Shown here piece after piece: positions 1-10,199 of a stretch of 64,000 nucleotides of DNA. Both the position numbers and the translations under genes were made by a program. The notes under the pieces are model-generated. The model had not been told where the DNA came from, searched no databases, and saw nothing but the letters and a program-made list of their open reading frames with translations. The DNA is from Ignelater luminosus (taxonomy: Eukaryota > Arthropoda > Insecta > Coleoptera > Elateridae): contig VTPC01090590.1 in assembly GCA_011009095.1 (NCBI GenBank), positions 62,001 through 126,000 on the forward strand, in the 5' to 3' direction. Numbering within the stretch: the first letter of the stretch is position 1; the number at the start of each line of letters is the position of its first letter.

Positions 1-1925
1 CAGGCAAGGCTTATTGTTAATCTTAATTCAAAGTTAATTGAATTGCACGTCTCCACAGACGCAAGTGAAAGAGCTTATGTCGATAATAATCGAAATATCT
101 TTGTTCATCTAGTCTGTGCCAAGTCCAAAGTAGCACCTGTGTGCAAAATTACACTTCCACGATTGCAGTTGTATGCTGCAGTTTTAGAAGCTCATTTATT
201 AAAAAAAAGATGCATTCTAGTTTATCATTAACCTTTAACTCTATTTACTGCTGGTCAGATTAAACTATTGTAATCCAATGGATACAATCACCTTCACATT
301 ATCGAACAACATTTGTAGTAAACAGAGTAGCTCAACAGAACCAAAAGACTGGCAAGGACCTTCTTGGCTTTCAGACGATAGTTCATCGAGGCCAAAATCA
401 AAACTGAATAAATCTTCTATATCAGTAGAGGTTCTTCCAGAAACAAAGAAATTATATTTACCAAATACAACATCTTTCGTTTCTACCGATTGTGTAAGCA
501 CTGCTGCTTCTGAAATCTTTAACAGATTCTTGACTTTATCAAAATTGAAACGATTTGTCGCATATGCTTTAAGATTCAAGCACAATTGTTTGTCGTCTTT
601 TGATAGAAAACGTCAAGGTTTTCTATCAGTCATTGAATTAGACCAAGCTTTACAGTGTCTCGTAAAATTGGTACAATTAGAATCTAATCCATGTGAACTG
701 AAACATCTTTCATCGAGCAAACCGCTTCATCCAAAAAGCAAAATACTTTCTCTCAAACCATATATCGATAACGCAGGCATAATGCGAGTAGGAGGTCGTC
801 TTCACCACTCTAATTATTCCCAGACTAAAAAACATCTCATCATTTTAAACACAAAGCATCCTCTTACGCGCCTTATTATGAAGATGTACATATCAAATCA
901 CATCACTGCGGTCCTCAAGCATTAGCAATTGTACGTGAGGTATTCTGGCCAGTTGCTGGAAAACATCTAGCTAAAAATATAGTTAACAAATGTGTAATTT
1001 GCACTCGACACAATCCAAAGGTGCGAATTCCTATAAGGGGCGACTTGCCAGCATGTCGGGTAAATGTTATTTCTCCATTTCTTGAAACCGATGTAGACTA
1101 CGCTGGTCCCTTTCTTGCTAAAGATCGGAAACACGAATTTATCAAATGTTATATCGCATTTTTAGCTGCTCTTAAACGTTTCATTTCTAGAAGGGGTAAA
1201 CCCAAGATATTTAATTCAGATAATACATCTAATTTTAAGGGAGCTCGTAATGAACTTAAAAAGCATTCTGTATTTTTGATTAACCATTCGAATCAAGACT
1301 TCATAATTAAAGATCTAGCTAACAACCATATTGAGTGGAAGTTTATACCTCCAAGAGCTGCTCTTTAGGCTCTTTGTAGGAAGCAGGTATTAAATCAACA
1401 GAAGTACCATATAAAAAGAATTCTTGCAAACAAATCCTTAAGGTTTGAAGAGTTTTATACAGTACTAACTAAAATTGAGTCAATACTTAATTCAAGACCA
1501 TTGACTCCTTTATCAGATAATCCTAATGATTTGGAACCACTAACCCCAAGGCATTTTCTTATTGGAAAATCTCTTACTTCACTTTCCAAGCACAATCTTG
1601 TGGACATCAACGAATCCAGTTTAACTAAATTTGCAGGGCTTCAAAAGGTCGTGCAGCATTTTTGGGCTAGATAGCATAGGGAATATATTTCTGAGTTACA
1701 ATGCAGAGTTAAATGGAAACAGAATCAATCCAGTTTGTTAAAAGAATGCGCGCTAGTTCTTATCATGGAGGATAATACATCTCCACAAGTTGGAGAATGG
1801 GTCGTGTTCTAAGCTGTTATCCAGACGCTGATGGTGTCATCAGGGTTGTGAAAATCAAAGTGTCTAGCGGTGAAATCAAGCGCCATGTCACAAAACTTTG
1901 TGTATTTCCGATATCGGAGTGAATT
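1..1925 (+). pseudogene. BEL/Pao retrotransposon pol remnant (RNase H to integrase)
   Basis: Decayed 3' half of a BEL/Pao polyprotein, read in three pieces (43-231, 278-925, 1021-1368) and then broken frames to about 1921. The first piece has the family RNase H motif with LPRLQLYAA. The second ends in the integrase entry motif MRVGGRLHHS, and the HHCC zinc segment follows near 893-1015 after a frameshift (CVICTRH). The integrase core shows the first Asp (DVDYAGPF) and the second (NSDNTSNFKGA); between them about 20 residues seem to be missing. RPLTPLSDNP, then LTPRHFLIG, at 1495-1565 is a hallmark of the BEL C-terminus. In-frame stops occur at 1366-1368 and 1671-1673. A polypurine tract (about 2036-2046) is followed by TGTTAAG at 2051, the likely start of the 3' LTR, which I cannot delimit. 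The 5' part lies outside the window. Confidence 0.9.
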
Positions 1926-2160
1926 CTAACCTGCGTTTCTAAATACTATTTAATTTAAATCTATTTACTTATTGTTAGTACATTGTTAACTTATTATTTG
2001 ATTTTGTATTATTTCGTTTTGAAGTGTGCTACCCTTCAGGGGGGCAGTTATGTTAAGATCGTGAAGCATAGAAATCAAATTGGCAAAAATGGAAGTCAAG
2101 ATAAATAAATAAATAAATAAAATCTGTCATCTGTAAAAACGACACGTTTTAATAAAACCA

Positions 2161-2734
2161 TATATGGGGTGTTTCATTAATAATTGGAAATATTTTAACT
2201 GCAGAATCCTGAGCTCGAAACATTAAGATTTAACCCAAATCACTTAGATAAAATGTGGCTCCTTACTGAGTTACAGGGTGTTTTATTTAAAAATTTAAAA
2301 ACTATTCGTTTTAATAAATAACATTATCTTTTGTTGCTAATAGGGATTAAAGTTTCATTTGCGTAATAAATGCAATCCCATGACCCAAAAACACCGACAT
2401 AATTAATACACATTAAAATCAAAGTTGAAGAATTTGGGAAGGGTCAACGATTCACTTGCCCCTATCGTACGCCTCTGGTAGTAGTCAGAAACGTTTATTT
2501 AACATAGTTTAGTAGGGTGTACAGTACCTACACTTTCTGCAAAGTATGACAAGAATACGTCAAATAGTTTTAAAGTACTGGGTACAAATAGTTTTTAAAT
2601 TTGTAAATAAGACATCCCTGTAACTCAGTAAGGAGCCACATTTTATCTAAGTGATTTGGGTTAAATCTTAATGTTTTTGAGCTCAGGATTCTACAGTTAA
2701 AATATTTCCAGTTATTAATGAAACACCCTGTATA
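2161..2734. mobile_element. Non-autonomous DNA transposon (MITE) with about 150-bp terminal inverted repeats
   Basis: The left arm (2161-2308) is the imperfect reverse complement of the right arm (2583-2734). Both outer ends read TATANRGGGTGTTTCATT. The arms share an internal run containing GGAGCCACATTTTATCTAAG and, further in, a stretch ending in TTTAAAAACTATT. The middle (about 270 bp) has no ORF of note. Terminal TATA may include the target duplication. The long arms make it foldback-like. No transposase for it is seen in the window. Confidence 0.88.
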
Positions 2735-2849
2735 ATCTCCTTAAATTCATGCTACATCTACAAAAGCATTATTAAAACCATAAATTTATAACATTCGTAC
2801 TGTCTGTCTAAGACTTTATAAAAAATTACTGTAAATTGAGTGAACCCAT

Positions 2850-3031
2850 AAGAATATTTTCAAAAATAGATAAAATTGCCGAAAACTCACCTTTAGTTGT
2901 AGAATAAATTAGAAATTTAAATGTAATCCTTTATACTCAGGAATTAGAAGATATTCCGAATAAAGACGAACAATTTCAGTGGATTAAAATGAAGCGTGAA
3001 GGTAAAATTAATCATAGAGGAATCGATGTTA
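2850..3031 (+). pseudogene. Errantivirus-like pol fragment upstream of the integrase core
   Basis: The translation from about 2938 reads as the segment before the gypsy integrase zinc finger, ending in KINHRGID at 3030. It is cut there by the left end of the pogo/Tigger-type element, and the same frame resumes beyond that element at 5684. There is a stop near 2905, and the upstream part is too worn to align by eye. Confidence 0.6.
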
Positions 3032-5681
3032 GGGGAGGATTCACTGTGAGACACAAATTTTTAATTTTTTTTATCAATTCATATTTTAATGTTGCAAACA
3101 ACTTTGGAGCTTCTACATATTCTGTCATCATCACTACTCACCTCTGAACATCCTTATGCTATAACCTTTAAAAATAAGTAAGTTCTAAACTAATTTATTG
3201 AATTAAGTAAAGTGTCTCAGAGTGAAACACCATGGTCCACCATGAGACACATCTAGGTCCATTGCAAGACAGTATTTTATAATGAGTTAATGCACTGTCT
3301 TGAAGGGTTAAAAAAAAGCATTTAATGCGTGCTCAAGAAAAGTTTATTTTTGGCTTACCTAGACTACAAAACATTTTTATCAACATTGATTTCAAAGGTA
3401 GTAAATCGACCTTGACGTTTGGTTTTGGCAGTTGCAACAGTTTCAGGTAAAATTATTATAATGTCAGCCTTCATTACCATTGACTCGTCTTCCACTGTTG
3501 GATAGATTAAGCTGTTTGAAATTTTATTACTGCGTCTCAGAAATGAAACACAAAACTCTTTTTGATTTTCACTTATTATTAATACTCTTTCTACAAAGAA
3601 CAGATATGCATCCGACCTTTTGACCGCATTTCACATAGACAAAGTCTTTGGAATCTCTATTTAATACCAAATCCATAGCTGGTGGTGAAGGTGCAAGACA
3701 AAACTCACCACCTGAACTTTTATGATCAGACATTTCCGGTTCTGATTCCTTTGAAGACGAGGAAGGTAGGTCTAGGTCTAAATTTGGCTTCTTGATTTCC
3801 TTAGATTTCTTTTCTTCCTCTCTTCGCTCGAGATCCTCTTTCTGTGGTGTATCTGTAAGATTGCATGAAACTACTTTTCTCTTTTTATTTGGGTTCTCTT
3901 TCCGGCGCTTTGTCTTTGGGTATCCAATAAATTCCTTAGGACTAATGAAATCAGTGTTTTCATCAAGTTTCTTTGATTCCTTATTTCTGCTGGAATTAGG
4001 TCTACTACTACAGTAGTGTTTAGGATGGTAGGCATTGGCCGGTCAGTCACAGAGCTAGACAAAAACTCAGCATCAGTGAACACATGACGGTCAAAAGGCA
4101 CAATTCCTGTCCTCCTGAAGCTTGCCAAGATATTAATTGGAATCATGGCTCTCTCAAATGCTACACCCTAAAATGTCATAAATGGACATTGGGGTTCCTT
4201 GGTGGTCTTTCATCCACTGATCCACTGAAGTATTGTAATGTGCCTTGAGAGGGCCGTAAACGGCCACATCAAGTGGCTGAAAGCGGTGGCTACAATGTGG
4301 TGGCATTGTGACGATGGTCACTCCATCTTCTCGCGCCAAGTTGATGACATCCAAAGCGATGTGGCTCTCATGGTTGTCCATGATTAAGAGCGTTGGGTTT
4401 TCCTTTGTAGAACAAGTTTATCTAATAAAATGTTCCATAACTGAGACAAATAGACTGAAGTTCATCCAGCCACTTGGATTGGTTCAGCCGATGGTGCCTC
4501 TTGGTGCTCCTCAAAATGAACTCGAGGAAATACCATAGCAGGGGGAAGAGCATGGCCCCGTGCACAGATAATATTGTAGGCCGTGGCAAGCTGGCCTCTC
4601 GCAGCACTTGTAACTGAGCTGACTTGTTTGCAGCCCTTCTGCGCAATTACCTTCTTGGGAGACTGAACAGTTGTAAGTCCTGTCTCGTCTACGTTAAAGA
4701 TTCTTGATCCATCTCCAAAAGAAAGATTCCTCATCATTGCCGTATTGAGAGTATCAAAGAAGGTGTTAACGTTGTGTTTATTGAAAGCTGTAGCTCTTGA
4801 TAAGGAACAGGCCTCAGGGTTTCGCAAACTAAGGCGAGGATGGAGCTTCATGAATCCAAAAGTTCAATGTCCAGACATCTGGCATTCGTAGATTATTTTT
4901 TACAGCCGTCTCATATGCCATTTTGCTTAGGTCTCGCATGGTTAGGCCAAAGCATATTTTTAAAGATTCCAAAATAAAATCTTCCAATTCTTTCTCCTGC
5001 ACATTTGTAAACACCTGCCTGTTTCCAAAGTTTGGGGTGAACTTCATGTTGTCCCCCAGGTCTCGGTATTTTTTTACATACCTGACAAGTGTTTGGGAAG
5101 ATAAACTAGTGTCCTTAGTCACTCCTCTGACACTTTTGCCTTTTTCAACAACCTGCTTTATAGCCTTTTTCATTTGATCTTCACTGAATGTTCCTTTATC
5201 AGATTTTCTTTTTATATTTCGAGCCATTATCTGAAAAATACAAAATAATTTGAAACATAATTATTAATTAAGTGCAGTTAGCCTATATTGTTTTCATGCC
5301 AGGTTGAAGTAAAGAAAAACTGAGTACAGGCTGTATGATAAGCTTACTGATTCACTGTGAGGCATGTCTCAGGTGTCTAACAGTGGACAACCCTGCTTCA
5401 CTGACAAATATTTAATTTTTCTCAGGCAAGCGTTTAATTGACTAAACACTTAAATGCTTATTATAGTCATGTCTATCAATTGATAAAATAGTTGAGTTAA
5501 TTTACTTACCAGTTTAAATGCAGCACAGTACAAAAAACATAAAATCAAGGTAAACACGCTCTGACTGCCGCTCTACATCATATGGTGGAGTAGTACACGA
5601 GTTTCACGCAAGGTAGCAACACCAACTTAGTTTTCAAGATAATGGAAGAAATCATTTGTATCACAGTGGACCACCCTCCCC
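3032..5681 (-). mobile_element. pogo/Tigger-type DNA transposon, inserted at a TA in the gypsy integrase
   Basis: The element is bounded by TA on both sides (3030-3031 and 5682-5683). Its left end begins GGGGAGG and then CACTGTGA. Its right end, read inward on the other strand, begins GGGGAGG and then CACTGTGA, so the terminal inverted repeat is about 25 bp with a few mismatches. TA duplication is the rule for the Tc1/mariner/pogo superfamily. Inside is a broken transposase on the minus strand (3871-5227). Removing it in thought leaves the host integrase frame continuous across the TA, so both borders are well supported. Confidence 0.88.
3871..5227 (-). pseudogene. pogo/Tigger-type transposase, frameshifted
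   Basis: Four consecutive minus-strand pieces make a transposase of roughly 440 residues: 5227-4829, 4851-4462, 4381-4154 and 4146-3871. The N-terminal piece begins MARNIKRKSDKGTFSEDQM and has a psq/CENP-B-like helix-turn-helix (AIKQVVEKGKSVRGVTKD). The DDE domain supplies NVDETGL (first Asp), MDNHESH (second) and FQPLDVAVYGPLK (third), with about 35 residues between the second and third. Frameshifts lie near 4840, 4465-4385 and 4150. The start ATG at 5227 is the first in frame. A lysine/arginine-rich tail is usual in this group. It is not functional as it stands. The exact clade (Tigger, Jerky-like, pogo) cannot be fixed by eye. Confidence 0.85.
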
Positions 5682-5683
5682 TA

Positions 5684-6130
5684 TTTACAACACCTTATCC
5701 TCGAGATATTACTATCCAAAAATGCATGAAAAAATAAATAAGTTTATAAATGATTGTGAAATTTGTCAAAAAGCAAAATACAATAGAAATCCTTTAGCTT
5801 CCCTATTGAATTTAACAGAAACCCCTTCTAAACCTTTCGAAATTATACATATTGATATATTCGTTATGAAATCAAATATGTATTTAACAGTAAGTGATAA
5901 ATTCTCAGAATTTAGTAATGTACTATTTTCTTATTTGATACAACTAAATTTAAAGAATTTTGTCAAACTTATAATATACAATATCATTTTACAACTATTA
6001 GAGCTCATAGGACATTGATTGAAAGAAATAAGAATCTTGAATTTCTAAATCCATATCCAATAATAATTTTAGCACACAATGATACAATTCATTCAGCAAC
6101 AAACCTAAAACCCCGAGACCCAAAGAGTTG
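5684..6130 (+). pseudogene. Errantivirus-like integrase remnant
   Basis: Continues the gypsy integrase after the pogo/Tigger-type insertion. The zinc-binding cysteines are seen in CEICQKAKYNRNP (about 5758-5796), followed by the linker and the first catalytic Asp region (IHIDIFVMKS). The core is then compressed and frameshifted near 5990. The segment with HSATNLKP near 6090-6112 corresponds to the end of the integrase core. Stops and frameshifts show it is dead. Only the C-terminal part of pol is represented in this copy. Confidence 0.7.
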
Positions 6131-6335
6131 ACAAATTATTTTAATTATTTTAAAAATTCAACGCTGATATGGCTAGAAAACTTTTAGGAAAAAGCTCTCC
6201 CCATTGAACACTTATTGTTTCAAAATTAATCATTCATGAAATATTCTTCAATAAAATCATTAAATGATTTGATAAGTCTAGGGCAATATAAATATTATAG
6301 ATATAAATCTCATTAACATTGGTGAATTAAGACGA

Positions 6336-6554
6336 ATGTACTCTAAAATTTACGAACTGTTTCCAATGAAGTGTTTTAATCAAATAACTGATTTTGAATT
6401 ACTACAGCTTGCAAAACTCAAAATGTACCAAAAACAACATTTACTTACCGTCGTCCTTGAATTTCCATTATTGAAAGAAGTAACTTACAAAATATACAGA
6501 CTTATTCCTGGACCAAATAATAATAATCAAATTACAGTACCACGATACTCATAA
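6336..6554 (+). pseudogene. Probable envelope-like ORF segment of the errantivirus-like element
   Basis: A 72-residue open segment downstream of the integrase, in the place an errantivirus env ORF occupies. It is hydrophilic with scattered hydrophobic stretches. It ends at 6554, where the P-like element begins at 6556. I assign it by position and by its general resemblance to the mid-part of insect errantivirus envelope proteins. The resemblance is weak and the fragment is short. A C-terminal membrane segment of the same ORF type is at 9550-9786, beyond the nested elements. Confidence 0.42.
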
Positions 6555-6837
6555 TCAAGGAGCGGTATCAGTTAGTTGATGCGTCATGAAAAGAATGGGT
6601 GATGTGATCGTGCCAGCGGTGGAGGGTTTACCAGCGTATATATATTGACAAGTAGACAAAACGCAGGAAATTAGCTCGGAAACAAGCACGCGAGTTGGCT
6701 GGTAGTACGCGTTTCTATAATAGATGTCACGACGGTCAAACGCAGCGCGAGGTTACCGGCATATAGTAATTAAGGTTAAACCAGTGTCGTACACGTTTTC
6801 TGTGCACGTTTTCATAATTTTATATATTTTTACAAAT

Positions 6838-7223
6838 ATGTCTTTGAGGAGCATTTGTATGGTGAAAGGGTGCCGTGCAAATAATGAAACGTTTAATGTA
6901 CATTTTTTTAAAGTTCCCAAGAATAAACACAAAGGTAAGGAACAAAAGTTTTGTTACTTCCGATTAACTATAAGGATGATGATAAATATTGAGGATATGA
7001 AGAATGGGCATGTTTTAGCGGAGTCTATGATGTGTACCAAAATAACTTAGATGAGTTGGTGCAAAGTTCATATTATAAGATCTGCTCAGCATATTTTGAA
7101 GACCATCTCATTAAAGGTAGAAATAAGAAATGTCTTACTGCAAATGCGATATCAACAATAATAACCCAGCAAGCAGCAGAACAAGATACAAGTCAGGTGC
7201 TCTTAGGTATGCATATTGAATAA
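6838..7223 (+). pseudogene. THAP zinc-finger domain of the P-like element transposase
   Basis: Begins at ATG 6838 (MSLRSICMVKGC). The C2CH THAP pattern is visible: the first cysteine pair in CMVKGC, then FFKVP, a break, and the last Cys and His in CSAYFEDH near 7082-7105. A GTAAGG at 6935-6940 could be a splice donor. Otherwise the two halves are in different frames (the second half is open 7032-7223 and upstream without an ATG). THAP domains give P-element transposases their DNA binding. The downstream coiled-coil part is annotated separately. It is probably inactive. Confidence 0.75.
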
Positions 7224-7573
7224 GCTTTTAATAAATATCGTAGCAGTATTTACTAATTCAACTCATCTAACGATGACTGTTAAGTAATTCATTATTTATA
7301 CTTTTGAAATAATCACAAATATATATTTATATCATTACTAAAATTCATTAAATTGCAAGAGGAATATTTGTAGTATCCCTATTTAAGAAGTTTTTAATAC
7401 TTTAATTTTCTATTTTATTATAGAGATAAACGATATTTCAAATGATATAATTTAAATAAAACAAATTTAAAGCTATTTCTAAATTTAATCAACAAGTGTT
7501 GTTTAAAGTAAGATTATAATGTTTGCTTGTATATTGACGGTTAATGTTTTCTTACATATTTCATGTTTAACAG

Positions 7574-7960
7574 ATTCCGATGTGCATATACAAGTACCAC
7601 CTACAACAGAACCTCTTGATCTTGCCGTAGTACCTAATATGTCTCCACCACCATCTCAGCATATCCAATCCTCAAGTCATTGAGCGAGAGGACACCGAGA
7701 AAAAAAGCATTGCGGCTTAAGATTCGTTCATTACAACAAGTTCAGTCATTGAGCAAACAGCTGCAGATTGCTAATCAACCACTGCAAGACTATTTTTAAC
7801 AATAGCGCTATTGTTATGATTTTGATTTTTAAATTGAACTTTCAAAGAGAACCAATCTGTCAAAACAAAACAGAATCTAAATTAGTTCCAACGGCTCTAA
7901 CAAAGTATCAGAAATTCATATATAATGTGGTTTGTGGGAAAGTAAGCCATTTCAACTCAT
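7574..7960 (+). pseudogene. Downstream exon-like part of the THAP transposase (leucine-rich coiled coil)
   Basis: After an acceptor-like TTTAACAG at 7567-7574, the open stretch DSDVHIQVPPTTEPLDL continues for about 110 nt, then shifts frame into TPRKKALRLKIRSLQQ and QSLSKQLQ near 7690-7765. That lysine/leucine-rich helix after the THAP domain is typical of THAP proteins. A further open piece, 7816-7960, contains TALTKYQKFIYNV. Frame changes show decay. No catalytic residues of a P transposase can be identified beyond this point. Confidence 0.5.
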
Positions 7961-8913
7961 AACAAATTAATTATGTCAATGGATATAAAAACTACAAATT
8001 GAAATTCAGCATAAGTCAGTCCTGGATTATTTAGTAATTAGTTTAGAAACATAAAATTTTTTCAACCTGTACAATAAGTTAATTATTATAGTTAGCAGTT
8101 GTATCATATTGCATGTAATTTTGACTTATTTTATTTCAATTTTATAAAACAAGAGAAATAATATTAATGTAATTGTCCATAAAAAAACAATAGTTGTACA
8201 TAATACATGTATAAATAAATAATTTTTTTATAAGTAATATGAAAACAACCAATTTATTTTTTGATTTATTTAAATGTAACCATTGAAGATAGATATTTGT
8301 GTACAAGAACAATAATGTATCTAAAATGTATTGTGATAAATTTAATTTCTTTGGATATTTGTGCATGATTTACATCCTCATTTTTAATTTAACACAATTT
8401 ATAAATTTGGTAAAATGAAATTTAATAACAAACAATGCAATGGTAGCCTTTCTAGTAATTTATAATGTCTATAAATAAATCTACGCACGCCACTGATACA
8501 ATCGCAGCGCCACCAATTCGAAATATCGGCACTACCAGCCAGCTCTTAGTTCAAGGTCACCGGCCGGCGTTTGAAAAGAACAAAAGATTTTTGAAGAGTT
8601 GTTCTACTTGTCAATATCTATACGTTGGGTTTACCAAGTATTATATCAATGTACGTACACATGCATATAATAAAACGAAAATATGTTGTACCACTGGTCT
8701 GCGCTTATCTTGCAGAAAATACGTCACTAGCTTACGCGAATTGCACATGTTTAGTCGGCCGCCTAAGTAATATCGATAAACTCAACGTGTTTAAATGCAT
8801 CGCCGTCAGGTATACGGACAACTTTACTGGACCATTAACTATTTGATACCGCTCCTTGCTCGTAATCTAACGTGAATTGATTTAACTAATCATCGGTGCC
8901 TTTGGTAATGAGA

Positions 8914-9261
8914 GAGTCCCACGTGATCACAGCTGTTTAGGCAACCAAAGTTGCAAAATGGCAAGCCTGATTAATTTCTCCTAGGTAGCTTATAATAGTT
9001 TAATTGACAGCAACATAACCTCGTCAGAAAATGGAAAATGTCAATCAATAGTATTAATACGAAGCAGTATTAAAAAGACAAAAGAATAGAATTTATTATT
9101 TTTTCTTATTTAAAAGAGAGCAAATACCAGTAACTCAAAAATGAGGTTATGAAACTAAATAACAGCATTTAGTAAGTTTATTTCTTCAAACCGCTCAACC
9201 ACTACCAACCTACAGGAAGCATATTTCAAGCACCAAATTTAAGTTTGATCACGTGGGACTC
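8914..9261. mobile_element. Small MITE with 16-bp inverted ends
   Basis: GAGTCCCACGTGATCA at 8914-8929 recurs inverted at 9246-9261 without mismatch. The interior is AT-rich and non-coding. It lies just right of the P-like element, within the decayed envelope region. I could not define a target duplication with confidence. Confidence 0.7.
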
Positions 9262-9549
9262 GCTTTTTTCTGAAAGCACTGTACTTTAGACAATTAAAGT
9301 TTAAGATTTTTAATACATTTTATGTAGAAAACAACCAACATTCTAGCATTTAAGAATAATTACATGTGTTCTTATCACATCATTAATCAACAAGTGAACC
9401 TTGTAGAGCAATTATATGACGATTATTTACTTCGAAATGAAATTTAAAACAGTAACCTGACTGAAGGTAGTAGGTAACAAAGTATCCACTTTCCACAATG
9501 TAAAATAATAACTGATCAAAAGGAATAGTTTTCATTAAAGCAAAATATT

Positions 9550-9786
9550 AGTTCAACATTATGGGATTTACCGAACATAAGCTTTGATGTTAAAGAGGAA
9601 CAAGTTAATCATGCAAAATTAGATCTACATTCTAAAGATTTAAGTATTAAGGAAATCTCAAAATTATACAAAGTCATATTAAAACATTTTTCATATCAAA
9701 GCAACACTAATTATAAATTCATCGCTATTATACTTACGGTTATTACTGTAATAATTGTGTATTTCTTTCGGAACAAATTAACGTAA
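9550..9786 (+). pseudogene. C-terminal membrane segment of an errantivirus-like envelope protein
   Basis: The frame through 9550-9786 is open and ends at TAA. It has a charged stalk followed by a strongly hydrophobic stretch (about 9715-9770, rich in I, V, T and L) and a short basic tail, as expected for the membrane anchor of an insect retroviral envelope. It lies just upstream of the polypurine tract and LTR start, the normal place for the env C-terminus. The upstream part of env is broken by the P-like element, the MITE and point damage. Assignment rests on position and topology rather than sequence identity. Confidence 0.5.
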
Positions 9787-9900
9787 TTTATTGTAATAAG
9801 AAGAAACAAGATAGCAAAGTTGTACTCCCTTTGGAATATGTACCTGTTAACGCAGAAATTATCTCGAATTTACATACCTGCTCATAATTTTACATCTTAA

Positions 9901-10020
9901 GAGGGGAGGAGTTATATTATCCTATATCTCACCTATTTGTTGTATTATTCAATCTCTAATATTCATTATTGATGTTATAATTATTTTTGTATTATTAATA
10001 TAGAATAAATACGTATAAAC
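9901..10020 (+). repeat. Polypurine tract and start of the errantivirus-like 3' LTR
   Basis: GAGGGGAGG at 9901-9909 followed by AGTTA at 9910 matches the border between internal region and 3' LTR in errantiviruses. The LTR right end could not be placed; no matching left LTR lies in the window. Confidence 0.55.
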
Positions 10021-10199
10021 AATTACTCATTTATTTATGTAGATTTATTTTCCTATAATATTATTTATGTGGTTAGTTTTCTAACTAAAAACTTGGTAAA
10101 GGAAAATTGTATATTTGCATCATTGTATTTTCCTCAAATTTGCCAGTCATAAATTTAAAATAAATAATCACAAATCAACTACGATTTTCAATTATTATA

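Larger units (their letters stand above)
6556..8858 (+). mobile_element. P-like (THAP) DNA transposon with 8-bp target duplication
   Basis: The terminal inverted repeat CAAGGAGCGGTATCA is perfect over 15 bp at 6556-6570 and, inverted, at 8844-8858. The flanks are CTCATAAT (6548-6555) and CTCGTAAT (8859-8866), an 8-bp duplication with one mismatch. An 8-bp duplication is characteristic of P elements. Inside is a broken THAP-type ORF (6838-7960). The distal 900 bp is AT-rich and has only short ORFs, so the catalytic part of the transposase seems to be deleted. It lies within the envelope part of the errantivirus-like copy. Confidence 0.88.
2800..10000 (+). mobile_element. Errantivirus-like Ty3/gypsy element, decayed and carrying nested insertions
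   Basis: Remains of one gypsy-type endogenous element read left to right: end of the RNase H/linker and start of the integrase zinc region (about 2850-3030), rest of the integrase (5684-6130), envelope-like segments (6336-6550 and 9550-9786), a purine-rich tract GAGGGGAGG at 9901-9909, and AGTTA at 9910, the usual first bases of an errantivirus LTR. Three DNA transposons sit inside it: pogo/Tigger-type (3032-5681), P-like (6556-8858) and a small MITE (about 8914-9261). The 5' part is missing; the left limit is unclear because BEL/Pao and MITE DNA abut it. The LTR right end was not found. Confidence 0.72.
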
